From JBBRDU01 sp038230335 (GTDB lineage: Bacteria > Verrucomicrobiota > Verrucomicrobiia > Chthoniobacterales > UBA10450), in contig JBBRNL010000006.1 in NCBI GenBank assembly GCA_038230335.1, positions 1 through 64,000 of the forward strand: a DNA stretch of 64,000 nucleotides, given 5' to 3'. This document shows, piece by piece, positions 28,504 to 38,500 of this stretch; the first letter of the stretch is position 1; the number at the start of each line of letters is the position of its first letter. Position numbers and translations under genes: made by a program. The notes beneath the pieces were generated by a model. The model made no database searches. It saw only the letters and a list, made by a program, of their open reading frames with translations, and was not told the DNA's origin.

Positions 28504-31500
28504 CTAAAGTTTTCGGGCGCCGACCAGCCGCGATAGGCGACGGCGCTGGCTAACGAGGAGCGAGGCCAGGACCAATCCGCCGGCGACCCAGGTACTGGGC
28601 TCAGGAAGCGGGACGATTTCAAAGAAGCCGCCACCCAATGCAATTTCCGTAGCGGAAACTCCATTGAAACTGAAGGATGCCAGATTGGTTGCCTGATCCT
28701 GATTGAAGATTAGACGATCGTCTATCCCATCCGTGCCAGAGACATTGGTGGGAGCGAAAGCGTTGCTTCCCCAATTGAGAATGGTCAGAACGCCCGCGGT
28801 CGGGATCAAACTGGAAAACACGAACGTCCCTCGGCCCCCGGTAGAGAGAGCGTCGAAGTTAAAGGTAGAATTCGCGGTCAAGGTCAGCGCCCCGAGGCCA
28901 ACCACGCTCGTTCCAGTGAAGACAGCGCCATTGCGGGTAGATCCTACTCCTTCACTCACGGTACCGGTGCCGGAGCGGCCGAACGTTCCGCCGGAGAGCG
29001 TGATGCCGGCTGCGTTATTGATGCGATCGAGATTCCCGGATCCAGTTAAAAGCAGTGTTCCACCAGTATTCACCGTCACTGAACTCGTGCTTCCCAGTGC
29101 ACCCGCCGTGGCGGGGTTTAGCGTTCCTGCGCTAACGACCGTGGCGCCGGAAAACGTATTCGCGGAAGCCCCGTTCAGCGTCACCGTACCAGCTCCCAGT
29201 TTCGTGATGCCTTGACCCACCCCCGAGATTACCCCGGAAAAGTTGACCGTCCCAGCCGTGGTGGTCTCTGTGAGATTGACCGGCCCGCTCAAAATGATGG
29301 GTCCTGTGAAACTGTTCGTACCGGAGTTCGTTCCTCCGATCGTGCGATTGGTCACAACGTCGCCGGCATTGACATTCACAGTATTGCCGAAAGTCACGCC
29401 CCCGGTCCCGCCCAATATCAATGAGGCTGCCGTAGTAGTGGTGCCGCCATTGCCAACGAAGAACGTGGATGTGGTGGTTCCCGGGCTAACATTGATTTGG
29501 AGCGTGCCAGCATTGATGTCGGTCTCTCCACTGTAAGTATTCGCTCCAGCGAGGACCAACGTAGTCGTAGCGAGGCCGCCTTTCACGAGATTTAACGTAC
29601 CGGCGCTGTTTTTGATCACCCCGGAATACGTGTTTGTACTATTCGCCGTGGGAAGATTAACAGTGAGAATATTGGTGCCCGCTCCCGCGTGATCGACTGT
29701 CGCAAGTGAGCTGCCGCTTAGTCCGGCGATGGTCTGATCTACGCCGCTAAGGGTCAATGTCCCAGCGTTCATCGTAACCGATGTTCCGGTAGGTAATCGG
29801 TCATTGCCGCCAGACAGTTGCAACGTTCCGCCATTTATAGTTGTGGCACCGGTATAAGTGGCGGCGAGCCCTCTCAGGTCCAAAAACCCAGGGCCGCTTT
29901 TTACGAGGCTGACGCCGGTGCCGAAGATGTTGGCGTAAATCTCCAGATGACCTGTGCCGCTATTGTTTTGATTAATGAACAACTCGCTGCTGTTGCCGCT
30001 GGCGGTCAATCCGCCTTGACCCTGGCCTAGGGTAAAAGAGGTGTTCAGGAAGCCAATGCGCTGAAATTTGGCTCCCACGTTATTGGTGACGAGAATGCCG
30101 CCGGAATTGAGCGTCAGGTTCTGGGTGTTGACCACGCCGACGTTACTGTCACTGCCGCTGGCGTTAAACCGTAGCGAATTCAACGTAATGCTGTTGGTGA
30201 ACGTTGCGTCGTAGCCGTTGTTATCGGTCATGTTGCTGCCCGATCCGGCGCCCGCACCGGACCACCCACTGACGTTATCGAACACAAAGTAGCTCGGAAG
30301 AGTGACAATATTATTGCCGCTGTTAGCGGCCCAATCGTTCGTATTGGCTGTCGCCCAGCCTCCCAGGATGCCATTGGTATTTGCGGTGGTGGTTGTGATG
30401 CCGTAACCGCTGTTCTGACCGCCCGGAGGGAGATTAAAATTCACCGTGCCCGCAGCGCTGTGGGTGATGCTGCCAAGATTGAGGACCACCGCGTTCGGCG
30501 TCGCCGCCTGAAAGACGGCAATGGTGGATCCTCCAGAATTCAAGGTGAGCCCGTTCATCGTTTGGCTCGTGGCGGTGGCGGATTTGCCCGTGACGTTGAA
30601 CGTTCCGCCACCCATGACCAAAGCCGAACTGCTGCTGATGATGTTGGTTGCAGGTGCCGTCGCGGTATCAAAGTTCAGAGCTAGCGTCCCCTGATTTACG
30701 GTCGTGGACCCAGTGTACGTATTGGTGCCGGAAAGCGTCCAAGTGTTCGTACCTGCTTTGAGAAGGCTGGTAGTTCCAGCGCCATTAACAATCGCGCCGC
30801 TGATTTCGCCATTGCCGGCAGTGGAACCTTGCAACGTGAGGGTATGCGCACCTGCTCCCGTAGAAGTGTTGGTGCCGCTGAACTTCAAAAGACCGGTACC
30901 CGATTGGTCAATGGTTGCACCTCCGGTCGTGCCACTCAGATCGATAATCTTCGTCGAAGTCTCTCCGGTGCCCGTGTAAACGAGCGTGCCAGCGCTAGCA
31001 ACGCTCCCCAATTTAATCGTTGTTCCTTGCCCCAGATTTCCAGAAACTCCGGAATTTCCGATGCTTGAAACACTCACCTTCCCGGTGCCGCTAATCGTTG
31101 TCGCGCCTGTATAGATACTGGTCCCCTTAAGAGTAACCAAGCTGCTATTGGTAGTGACGATTGATAAGCCCCCGCCGAGATCATTGCTCATAACCCCGTC
31201 AAAAGTTGCTCCTCCGCTGATCGCACTGGTCAGCGTTAATGCGCCTCCGCCAAGGTCAACTGTTCCGCCGAACTCTATTCCGTTCGAGCCGCTATTGCTG
31301 ATTGTCTCGGCTGGAGTTGAGAATAAAAGGTTATTGGCAATTTTGTTGGCGCCCGTTAGGTCCGTGCCGGCTTGGATCTGTCCGCCAGAGCCGTTAAGCT
31401 GAACGGTGGCCGTACCAAACGCGGCCTTGTTGCCGACGATGATCGTGTTGCCGGCATTTTGCTTAACCGTCCCCGTCAGCGTATTCGCTCCATTAAACAC

Positions 31501-32022
31501 GTATGTGCCCGCGGATGTTCCCAAGGACAAGGTAATGCTGTTCGTGCTTGAGATCACGCCGTTAAAGACAAGCGTGCCCGCGTTGAAAAAAGTCTGAGTC
31601 GCCGCGGCGGCAGCGCCAAGTACGATGGGCGCGTCGATCGTGTTAGTGCCTGTAGCGACTCCAGTGATCGCGGCAGTTCCAGAGGATCCCCCGGTTGCGG
31701 TAATCGACAGGAGCGTAAGCTTAATCAAGGAGCTAGAGCTGGTGATGTCGTATCCATTACTACCTGCCGTTGAGAAGAGCAGATTATTGATGCTAGCGTT
31801 CGCACTGAGATTTGGTTGAGCCGCCATTAGGCCGGTAAATGTAGCGGTGTCGGCAGAGCCCGGAACGCCATTCGGCGTCCAGTTCGTGGCCGTATTGAAA
31901 TCCGTCCCCGTGTAAAAATTCCACGTCTTAGGTGCCGCCTGTGCGGGCTGGCAAAGCAGACAGGCGAATAGCAAAACGCAGAGCGTAGAAACAATGGGTG
32001 ATGTACGCAGCGAGGTTTTCAA
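28504..32022 (-). CDS. Large PATR protein with PEP-CTERM sorting signal
   Basis: 1172 residues. The leader is LCVLLFACLLCQPAQAAPKT, then TWNFYTGTDFNTATNWTPNG, a PATR N-terminal cap. The body is tandem beta-strand repeats (TWTLSGTNTYTGSTTVNQGT, LVLAGANTYSGETDINAGTL, VTLNGASANTFSGATVVSAG). The end has FSFNGVSATEIALGGGFFEI, then PLPEPSTW, a hydrophobic helix and QRRRLSRL: a PEP-CTERM signal. Like its neighbour it seems to start at TTG. It is expected to be a surface beta-helix protein; a cargo function cannot be read. It heads the minus-strand run that continues through the next PATR gene to the TPR and PaaX-like genes. Confidence 0.9.
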   Translation of the reverse strand: MKTSLRTSPIVSTLCVLLFACLLCQPAQAAPKTWNFYTGTDFNTATNWTPNGVPGSADTATFTGLMAAQPNLSANASINNLLFSTAGSNGYDITSSSSLIKLTLLSITATGGSSGTAAITGVATGTNTIDAPIVLGAAAAATQTFFNAGTLVFNGVISSTNSITLSLGTSAGTYVFNGANTLTGTVKQNAGNTIIVGNKAAFGTATVQLNGSGGQIQAGTDLTGANKIANNLLFSTPAETISNSGSNGIEFGGTVDLGGGALTLTSAISGGATFDGVMSNDLGGGLSIVTTNSSLVTLKGTSIYTGATTISGTGKVSVSSIGNSGVSGNLGQGTTIKLGSVASAGTLVYTGTGETSTKIIDLSGTTGGATIDQSGTGLLKFSGTNTSTGAGAHTLTLQGSTAGNGEISGAIVNGAGTTSLLKAGTNTWTLSGTNTYTGSTTVNQGTLALNFDTATAPATNIISSSSALVMGGGTFNVTGKSATATSQTMNGLTLNSGGSTIAVFQAATPNAVVLNLGSITHSAAGTVNFNLPPGGQNSGYGITTTTANTNGILGGWATANTNDWAANSGNNIVTLPSYFVFDNVSGWSGAGAGSGSNMTDNNGYDATFTNSITLNSLRFNASGSDSNVGVVNTQNLTLNSGGILVTNNVGAKFQRIGFLNTSFTLGQGQGGLTASGNSSELFINQNNSGTGHLEIYANIFGTGVSLVKSGPGFLDLRGLAATYTGATTINGGTLQLSGGNDRLPTGTSVTMNAGTLTLSGVDQTIAGLSGSSLATVDHAGAGTNILTVNLPTANSTNTYSGVIKNSAGTLNLVKGGLATTTLVLAGANTYSGETDINAGTLQINVSPGTTTSTFFVGNGGTTTTAASLILGGTGGVTFGNTVNVNAGDVVTNRTIGGTNSGTNSFTGPIILSGPVNLTETTTAGTVNFSGVISGVGQGITKLGAGTVTLNGASANTFSGATVVSAGTLNPATAGALGSTSSVTVNTGGTLLLTGSGNLDRINNAAGITLSGGTFGRSGTGTVSEGVGSTRNGAVFTGTSVVGLGALTLTANSTFNFDALSTGGRGTFVFSSLIPTAGVLTILNWGSNAFAPTNVSGTDGIDDRLIFNQDQATNLASFSFNGVSATEIALGGGFFEIVPLPEPSTWVAGGLVLASLLVSQRRRLSRLVGARKL

Positions 32023-32039
32023 ATCGAGGGGAAGAGGGT

Positions 32040-32565
32040 TTGGGGTGGGGGAAAAGCTGAAATTAGGAAAGCGGAAAAGTAGAAATGGGGAGAAGGATCG
32101 AATTCAAAGGCAAGGCAATGCAGGGGCACTATTAGTGACGGGCCTGATATCACCAATTTTCCGGGGCAGAGTCAATGCAAAATCTTCATAAAAATGAGGG
32201 ATGAGTAAAAAGAGAAAAGGGGCAAGGGGTGGGGGTTGTGAATAAGTCTTGGGCCGCCCGGGACGCAAGGCGTGGGGGGGCCGGCGGAAAGCTGAGAGCT
32301 GAAAGCTGAAAAGCTGAAATTTTGGAGGGGGGCGACGGCGGCGATGACGCCGCCCGGGTTATTAGTGATCAGTTATTGGGGGAGAAGCCCAGGGGGCTTC
32401 GGTTATCCGTTATCGGTTAATGGTTATTGAGGAGAGGGTTGGAAAGCGGAAAAGCTGACAACTGAAAGCTGAAATTGAAGATGGCAGCGGATGGGAGGGG
32501 AACGGGAAGCGGGGCTTAAGCAGAAAGTAGAATTTAGAAAAAACCAGAACGCCAGACATCAGCGG
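32040..32565. repeat. Heptamer-repeat spacer (GCTGAAA, GTAGAAA and GTTATCN families)
   Basis: Tracts of GCTGAAA/GCGGAAA units occur at about 32054-32090, 32284-32320 and 32440-32480; GTAGAAA-type and CAGAC-type units follow at 32521-32580. A GTTATCN tract at 32361-32430 contains a hairpin (GAAGCCC, AGG, GGGCTTC) in a 43-bp block (32372-32414) identical to 33259-33301. No gene is supported. Confidence 0.75.
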
Positions 32566-32865
32566 TCAGACGGCAGCCCCGAAAGTGTTGATTCGTTCGC
32601 TTCCCGCTCTCTCCCCTTCGCCCCTCAGGTTGTGCAATCTATGTCGCGGCGTCCCCGCTCGCTCCATTCGGGGGCGTCCGCCAATGGAGAGAACGAGCAC
32701 GATGAGCGAAGCATCCTTAACCTGGTAGCCGATACGGTAGTCTCCCACTCGGACTCGATAGAGATCAGGGGTGTTAGCTAGCTTGACGCAGCCTGCGGGG
32801 CGAGCATTTTGCGCTAGCTCGTCAATCGCGGTGCGCAACCGCCGGTAGAGCGCTTCGTCACGCAA
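32566..32865 (-). CDS. RelE/ParE-like toxin, N-terminus missing or frameshifted
   Basis: The segment ALYRRLRTAIDELAQNARPA, then YRVRVGDYRIGYQVKDASLI and VLSIGGRPRMER, matches the central and C-terminal part of RelE-family ribosome-dependent mRNA interferases. The usual first strand is absent: in this frame the TGA that ends the upstream antitoxin is the immediately preceding in-frame stop. A neighbouring frame reads IRFFSADELRS across the junction, which would restore the N-terminus if one base were deleted. About 30 residues after the domain are not toxin-like. It may be a decaying toxin. Confidence 0.6.
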   Translation of the reverse strand: MRDEALYRRLRTAIDELAQNARPAGCVKLANTPDLYRVRVGDYRIGYQVKDASLIVLVLSIGGRPRMERAGTPRHRLHNLRGEGERAGSERINTFGAAV

Positions 32866-32880
32866 CCCGCCAAGGACTTC

Positions 32881-33114
32881 TCAACTCGTCGGCTGAGAAA
32901 AACCGAATTGGGCATCGAGTTTGGCCTTCACTTGTTCCCACGGAAGCGGTTCCTCTGATTCGCCCAGTGCATCGCGAGCGGCTGTCAGATCGGCGGCGTT
33001 TTCCAACGTTTCCTGCTCAGCCAAATCCTCAATGAGTGAGACAACGCGCTGAGCGCGCGCGCCTGAAAGATGCTCTAATTTCGCGATGGCGTTAGTGAGC
33101 TCGGTCTTGCTCAT
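32881..33114 (-). CDS. Antitoxin-like small protein, partner of the RelE-like gene
   Basis: 77 residues from the ATG of MSKTELTNAIAKLEHLSGAR; an in-frame ATG lies 12 codons upstream. It is mostly charged helix, ending in PLPWEQVKAKLDAQFGFSQP, a tail often seen in antitoxins encoded just before RelE/ParE toxins. It would bind and neutralise the toxin and repress the pair. No DNA-binding motif can be named with certainty. Its stop codon touches the toxin frame. Confidence 0.6.
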   Translation of the reverse strand: MSKTELTNAIAKLEHLSGARAQRVVSLIEDLAEQETLENAADLTAARDALGESEEPLPWEQVKAKLDAQFGFSQPTS

Positions 33115-33177
33115 ACCAAAGAGGTTGTCATGCGAGCGCATGTGAGTCAACCGCAGCGCCGCCGCGCGCGCGTCGCG

Positions 33178-33480
33178 CGGGTTATCGGCGAAGCTGAGGG
33201 GGCTTCGGTTATCGGGGCGCTGAGCGTCGCTCAGCGGTTATCAGTTATCTGTTACTCGGTTATTGGGGGAGAAGCCCAGGGGGCTTCGGTTATCCGTTAT
33301 CCGTTATCCGTTATCCGTTAATGGTTAATGGTTATTGGGACGGCGCCCAGGCGCCGAGTTATTTGTTATCGGTTATCTGCTATGGGAGGCGGAGGGGCGT
33401 CTTTAAAGTAGAAAGTAGAAATTAAGAAGTAGAAAGGGGGGCACTCGGAAAAAGCGGAAATGCCGACAGCTGAAAGCGGA
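33178..33480. repeat. GTTATCN heptamer array with embedded hairpins
   Basis: Tandem GTTATCN units, including four consecutive TTATCCG copies at 33291-33319, are interrupted by three hairpins with 7-bp arms: CGCTGAG/CTCAGCG near 33218, GAAGCCC/GGGCTTC in 33259-33301, and CGGCGCC/GGCGCCG in 33331-33362. The last block recurs exactly at 34325-34356. GTAGAAA and GCTGAAA-like units continue to about 33480. Confidence 0.8.
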
Positions 33481-33565
33481 AAAAGATTAGACGAGGATTG
33501 GTCGATTTTGTTGGGACCGGCCGGGAGAGCGATCTAGCCTCAAACGGAGGGAGCTGGAGCGCGGG

Positions 33566-34105
33566 TTGAGTTACGTTACACTGGAAATTGTGCAAGCGGC
33601 TTTCGATATCCTGGCGGGTTGTGCGCGGCCGATTCTGATTGTCGGGGGGCATGCCCTGACCGCTCACGGGGTGGTTCGCCAAACAATTGACGTGGACTGC
33701 CTGGTCACGGTCGAGGATCGGGAGGTACTCGGGAATGTCGTGGCGCAAGCCGGATATTCTTTGAGCGGGCAATCTGAAAACTTTATGCGCTATGCGGCGG
33801 AGCGCGAGGATCTGCCTGAGATCGATATTCTTCTGGTGGATGCCGCCACCTTTGAAAAACTTGGGCAGGGCTCGGTGGTTTTGCGTCGCGGCGCGCATGA
33901 GTTTCGCGTCCCTGGGCTGGCTCAGTTGATCGCTCTGAAATTGCACGCCATTCGCAATGAGCCACGGCGTGAAGCGCGGGATCTGGCGGATATTTCTGAA
34001 TTGCTCCGTCTGAACCCGGGTAAGATCAGCGCGGTGGAATGGCGCGACCTTTGCGAAAAGTTTGGGCCGGCCGGAATCCGCGATAAGGTTCAAGGATTGA
34101 GATGA
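33566..34105 (+). CDS. Nucleotidyltransferase-fold protein (AbiEii/MNT-like)
   Basis: 179 residues from a TTG preceded by GGAGGGAGCTGGAG, a strong ribosome binding region. ILIVGGHALTAHGVVRQTID followed by VDCLV is the GG...R.T.D.D pattern of minimal nucleotidyltransferases, and EIDILLVDAATFEK supplies a third acidic position. ALKLHAIRNEPRREARDLAD resembles the conserved Lys/Asp segment of AbiEii-type toxins. Such proteins are often toxins or tRNA-modifying nucleotidyltransferases. The stop codon overlaps the start of the next small gene (ATGA). Confidence 0.75.
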   Translation: MSYVTLEIVQAAFDILAGCARPILIVGGHALTAHGVVRQTIDVDCLVTVEDREVLGNVVAQAGYSLSGQSENFMRYAAEREDLPEIDILLVDAATFEKLGQGSVVLRRGAHEFRVPGLAQLIALKLHAIRNEPRREARDLADISELLRLNPGKISAVEWRDLCEKFGPAGIRDKVQGLR

Positions 34106-34296
34106 AAATGGAATTTTCATTGCCGACGTGGAAGGTGCCGCCTTCTGCCCCGGAGCAGAGGATCTCCGAGGAAGTTTATCTGCGTTGGTTAGGCGAAGAG
34201 CGAGCGCGGCTGATTCACGAAGGTCTTTTGGCAAAGCTCCAGGCCGATGTGGGGCGGCGGCCGGTGGATGCGCGGTTTGTGTGGGCTGCGGCGTAG
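34102..34296 (+). CDS. Small protein translationally coupled to the nucleotidyltransferase
   Basis: 64 residues: a charged helix-rich protein with VPPSAPEQRISEEVYLRWLG and a tail RRPVDARFVWAAA. It is not recognised. The ATGA overlap indicates translational coupling to the nucleotidyltransferase, which together with size suggests a toxin-antitoxin-like pair with this as the small partner. The function is inference only. Confidence 0.55.
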   Translation: MKMEFSLPTWKVPPSAPEQRISEEVYLRWLGEERARLIHEGLLAKLQADVGRRPVDARFVWAAA

Positions 34297-34767
34297 CCGC
34301 CGGGTTCGCAGTTATCTGTTCAACGTTATTGGGACGGCGCCCAGGCGCCGAGTTATTGGTTATCAGTTATTGGTTATTTGGGGCGGGGGAGCTGTTGTCG
34401 AGCGGCCGTGCCAAACCGAGACAAGAAGAAAAAGCGTTGCTCGACCGAGAGTTGGCCATCGCGCCCGCGCCGAGCGCGTTGCCCTCTGTCGTCGTAAAAT
34501 TGGAACGGCGCGAGGTAACCGGCGGTGAAGGCGTCAGCCTTCGACCTGGCTCAGGCCCTCCGGGAGGACCCGCCTTAGCCAAGGCTACTCCGAAAGCGTT
34601 CGCGAGCGGGCGGCGCGCAAGCACAAAAGACAGACGCCGGAATCAGAATGGGACGACACTGAGGTCGTCTCTCCCAAGAAACTTTAGCTTTGGCGAATGG
34701 CGGCTGATTTGCCGCCAAGCAAACCAGCCGCCAGCGCCGCGAAGCAGCAACTGAAATGAAAGGTGAC
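34297..34767. repeat. Repeat spacer
   Basis: 34325-34356 duplicates the 32-bp hairpin block of 33331-33362 exactly, followed by further GTTATNN units to about 34378. Near 34648-34668 a hairpin GACGAC/GTCGTC with loop ACTGAG is present. An open frame exists on the plus strand but has the composition of repeat DNA; I see no supported gene. Confidence 0.6.
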
Positions 34768-35430
34768 TTAAGCGCTCTGCGGGCGACGGCGGCGCAGCAG
34801 GGTGAAACCGACTAGTCCCAGTCCAATCAGGGCGCCCGCGAACCAAGTGGCCGGTTCCGGCACAACGGTGATCGTGTAGGAGGCAGCGGCAGCGCCGAAG
34901 AAATTGAAAGAAGAATCGCTCATTCCCGATCTCTTCGGGTTGAGCGCCGTTGTGAACAATACGTAGGTGCCAGGCGTGGCGTTGGAGAGGGCGAGGGTGT
35001 ACCTGGCCAGAAGTGCAGTGCCGGTGAAATTCTCAGCTGGAGCATTGGCGGTGGCTCCCATATCACCGCTCAATGCACCTTGTTTATCGGTCAGATAGCC
35101 GGCGTTTCGTCGTCCGGCTGTATCGGTGAAACTCTTCGGATAGACAGGTTGTGTCTGATCCGTGAATTGGAAAACAGTCGAAGACGTGATGTTGATCATG
35201 GCGTTGAATCCATTGGTGGTGGGAACTTCCAGCCAGAGCGAGTAACCGGCGGCGGTGAAACCGGTGGCCGTGCCGGAAAGATCCAACGTAATTGTGTCGT
35301 TCGGATTGTAGGTACCGGCGTTCGGTGTCCCGACGTTATCGTTGAACGAAAACACCGCGGTTTGACCGAAGGTTAGACCTGCCGTCAGAAGAAAGCAGCT
35401 GATGGTTAGGACGAGGTGTTTCTTATTCAT
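34768..35430 (-). CDS. Short PEP-CTERM protein
   Basis: 220 residues from the ATG of MNKKHLVLTISCFLLTAGLT, preceded by AGGA at a good distance. After the signal peptide (cleavage near FGQT) comes one beta-rich domain (TITLDLSGTATGFTAAGYSL, then LWLEVPTTNGF), similar to the cohesin-like domains found in some PEP-CTERM proteins. The C-terminus SYTITVVPEPATW, a hydrophobic helix and LRRRRPQSA form a complete sorting signal. It is expected to be processed by the local exosortase and placed at the surface. A degraded relative lies at 39.8 kb. Confidence 0.88.
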   Translation of the reverse strand: MNKKHLVLTISCFLLTAGLTFGQTAVFSFNDNVGTPNAGTYNPNDTITLDLSGTATGFTAAGYSLWLEVPTTNGFNAMINITSSTVFQFTDQTQPVYPKSFTDTAGRRNAGYLTDKQGALSGDMGATANAPAENFTGTALLARYTLALSNATPGTYVLFTTALNPKRSGMSDSSFNFFGAAAASYTITVVPEPATWFAGALIGLGLVGFTLLRRRRPQSA

Positions 35431-35517
35431 TTGGATTCCTACTCTTATTGCGTTGTGTTTGATCATTGCATATTACGGAAGGGCCGCGCGAGCTTAAACT
35501 CACAAAGCCGCATCGGC

Positions 35518-38500
35518 CTAGGGCAATGCATCTCCTGATAGGGCTTTTACCAACCCGATATCGCCTGAGTTCACGGCGCCGTCGACGTTGATATCCGTGC
35601 GGAAGTTAGTCAAATCGAGCGTTTGGCCGGATTTTGACTTTGTCTGCCCGATATCGGCAGAGTTGACCCCACGATCCCCCGTCGTATCTCCGGCGAGGAA
35701 TCCGAGCGGCACCACGGTTGGGCTGACGCTGCCTCCAGTGGTGGAGAGCGTGAGCACTTGTTGATCGGTCACGCCCGTCAGGGTAACGATCATATCGTTC
35801 CCGCTATAGGAAACGCCGCTCACACTACCGGCCGCCGACGAGGGGTTATGGGCCGCCGCGGTGGCGGTCGCTCCGGTCGGGTCGCTCGAGTAACTGAGCA
35901 CGATCGTGTGATCGCCGGCGACGCCGAGATCGCCGGTACGGTCTTCCACTCCGGAAGCGCCGGTGAGCGGCATCGGAATGTCGAAGGTTCCCGCTCCCCC
36001 GCCATGGACTTTACGGGAGACAACGGTTGGCGCCGGGGGGCATGGGCCGGGGCCGGTGCCATTCCCGACCAAGCCTGAGACCTGAACGGTGTAGGTCAAA
36101 GCATTCGCGGTGGTGTTAGCGTCTTGCACCACGACCACCAGGGTCGAGCTGGCCGGCACATTCACCGCGAAGCTAATGGGAGTATTGAGGATGGCAGGGC
36201 TGCCGCCGGGATCACCGAGGTAATTAATGCAGACATTAGTTCCTGTTCCCGCACCCGGAGGCGTATAGGAATTCAGATAAGCCACCGGAATGATGCCAAA
36301 GGTGACGGCGTTGGCGTTGGTCGCCGTGGTCGTGACGGTGGCACAAGCCGCGGCAGGTCCATTGGCGAAGGTTAGGACATCGTAGCGCCGATTTACGGTT
36401 CCTAAGATGCCCGGACAAGCTTTGGCCGTTCCGCAAATGCTCACGGCGCCATTGCGGCCCATGCGACCCACCTGGACGAGATCACCGCCGGCCAAACTGC
36501 CGCTCACCGTTGTGGGCGGCGCCGCGCACGTCCCGATGGAGAAGTTCATCGTCGAAGATCCTCCTCCCGCGAATGAAACGGTGAGAGTGAAGTTGATCGG
36601 CGTGCCGCAACTGAACGCGGGCGAGGTATTGACCTGGAAGGGGAGCGTGTTCGTCGACGTGGCGTTTTCGTTCGTGTCCGGGTAGGGTGAATTCGGCTGG
36701 GTGATAGTCACGTTGGCGGTGGAAGTAGAAAGTACCGCCGAGACACCGGTGCCAACCAAGCAGCCATCGTTCAGAATGCTCACGTTAAGGTTGTTGCACT
36801 CGTTAGGTTCGATAATCCCATTGCCGTTACCGCCACTGAGGGAGACTGCACTGGAGACAAAGGCGAACCGGGCCACGCCGCTCAGACACTGACTGAGGGT
36901 CGTGGTAACCCCGTCGCTGATCGAGACGGGAAACGGTCCAATCCCACTACAGTTGTGCGCTGGATCGATGATCGTGGCCGAGTAAGACCCGGGCGACAGG
37001 TTCATCGAGTAAGTGCCGTCCGGTTTGCTCGCGGCGGAAAAGCCAGTGGAAGGACCGCCAGATACCTGGACGAGCGCGTCCTTAATCGGCAACCCAGTAT
37101 CACAGGCAGTGATTGTTCCACTGAGTGTTCCCTGGGCGGGAGCAGTCGTGCCGGCGAACTTGAATCGACCGATGCGAGTATGCCAGAGGAATTGACCACT
37201 CGCGGTGTAGTATTCGCTGCAAAACCAGAAAGTGGAATCGTCGCTCGGATCCAGGCACATGGCGCTGTAATCGCCCCAACGATTGCCCGTTATCTGCTGG
37301 ACACCGGTGCCGGAGAACATGTTGGCTTCGCCTTGCGCCAGCGTCCCGGGCGGATCGGAGGCGAGGCGGCCCGCGTAAGCGAGAGAGGGGAAAACCGAGG
37401 TGCTGGAGGTAGTGTAGCCTACCGCGAGATTCCCGGCGTTATCTAGCGCAGTGCTACCCATCCAGCGTTCCGTCGTGTCGGGCGAAAACGTTGCCTGGTC
37501 CTGGACCGACCAAGCCCCGCCCGGGCTGGTCTTTTGCAGAACATAGTAACGCGTCGCCGCGCGATATTGCGCGACCGTGGGAGATAAACCTGGCGCCGGG
37601 ATGGTGCCGCCATTGACGGTGTGGCAGGTCGTAAGCAGTTCCGTGCTGGCTCTATTAAGGTATTGGAGGCGGAGCATCAAGCGGTCGCCGATGGTGTCGA
37701 GATAATCAGCCGCCACCGCGGGGGATGGTTGCTCGACTTGGGCACGGTTGGTGGCAGCGCCGGATGATGTGTCAGGAGTACGCGAATCGAACGCGGCCAC
37801 CGCGAGGGGACTTTCGGGCCGCTCGAGAAACGTAGAGTTCGCCGGAACGGCGAAGTCCGCATGGAAGTCAAACAAACGCAGGGCGTCACTGGGGTCGCCG
37901 AAAGCGTCGTCGGTAAAAACGGAGAAAAGGTTGGGAGCGCCGGGAGGAGGTGGCGTTAGGCCGTTATAATCCGACGGGATCATGCCCGAGGAGGATTGGC
38001 TCAGGTTCGGACCGGCGTTGAAGTAGATAAAGGTGGCCGAGGAATCGCCGACCAACATTTTGGCCTTGTCGAAAGCGAAGACGCCGAAGCCGTTATAGCT
38101 TCCGGCAGGGGCGGTAAACTGACGATCGGTAAAATAGTAACCGTCCGGCCAGGCGCCGATCTTGCCGTAATCGGGAAATTCATTTCCCGGCGTGATGAAA
38201 TCGTAGGCCCAATAGGCACCGGTTGGGTCGCCTGTCTTGGAAACGGCTATCGGTTGGTGGAACGGCGGGGTGCTGCTGCTGGTAAAAGCAAACTGCGTAA
38301 TGACCCAGCGGTTGGCCATTCGGTCATAAAGGACGAGGGCATCGCCATTGTCGGTGCCAGCGGCCACTCCGCCGAGCGGGGCGAAGAGCGAACTCAGCTT
38401 AAATTGCGGACCGCGGGGCACGCCGTTTTTGTCCCAGATCCGGATGCCGCCGCCGTTGACCGCTTCCACGTAGTCGTTAGGGCCGACCGCGCCCGTCGTA

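Noticed and set aside
26966..31819. Many plus-strand frames opposite the PATR genes
   Set aside because: PATR repeats are low in stops on the reverse strand; the translations are Pro/Val-rich shadows.
32491..32781. 96-residue plus-strand frame opposite the RelE-like gene
   Set aside because: Antisense to a recognisable RelE domain and starting in repeat DNA.
33178..33480. CRISPR array
   Set aside because: Repeats are 7 nt and directly tandem without unique spacers of constant length, and no cas genes are present.
33422..34234. 270-residue minus-strand frame over the nucleotidyltransferase gene
   Set aside because: The plus-strand frame has the nucleotidyltransferase motifs and a strong ribosome binding site; the antisense frame ends in translated repeat DNA.
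34128..34754. 208-residue plus-strand frame after the small coupled gene
   Set aside because: It overlaps the small gene in another frame and then runs through repeat DNA with no family features.
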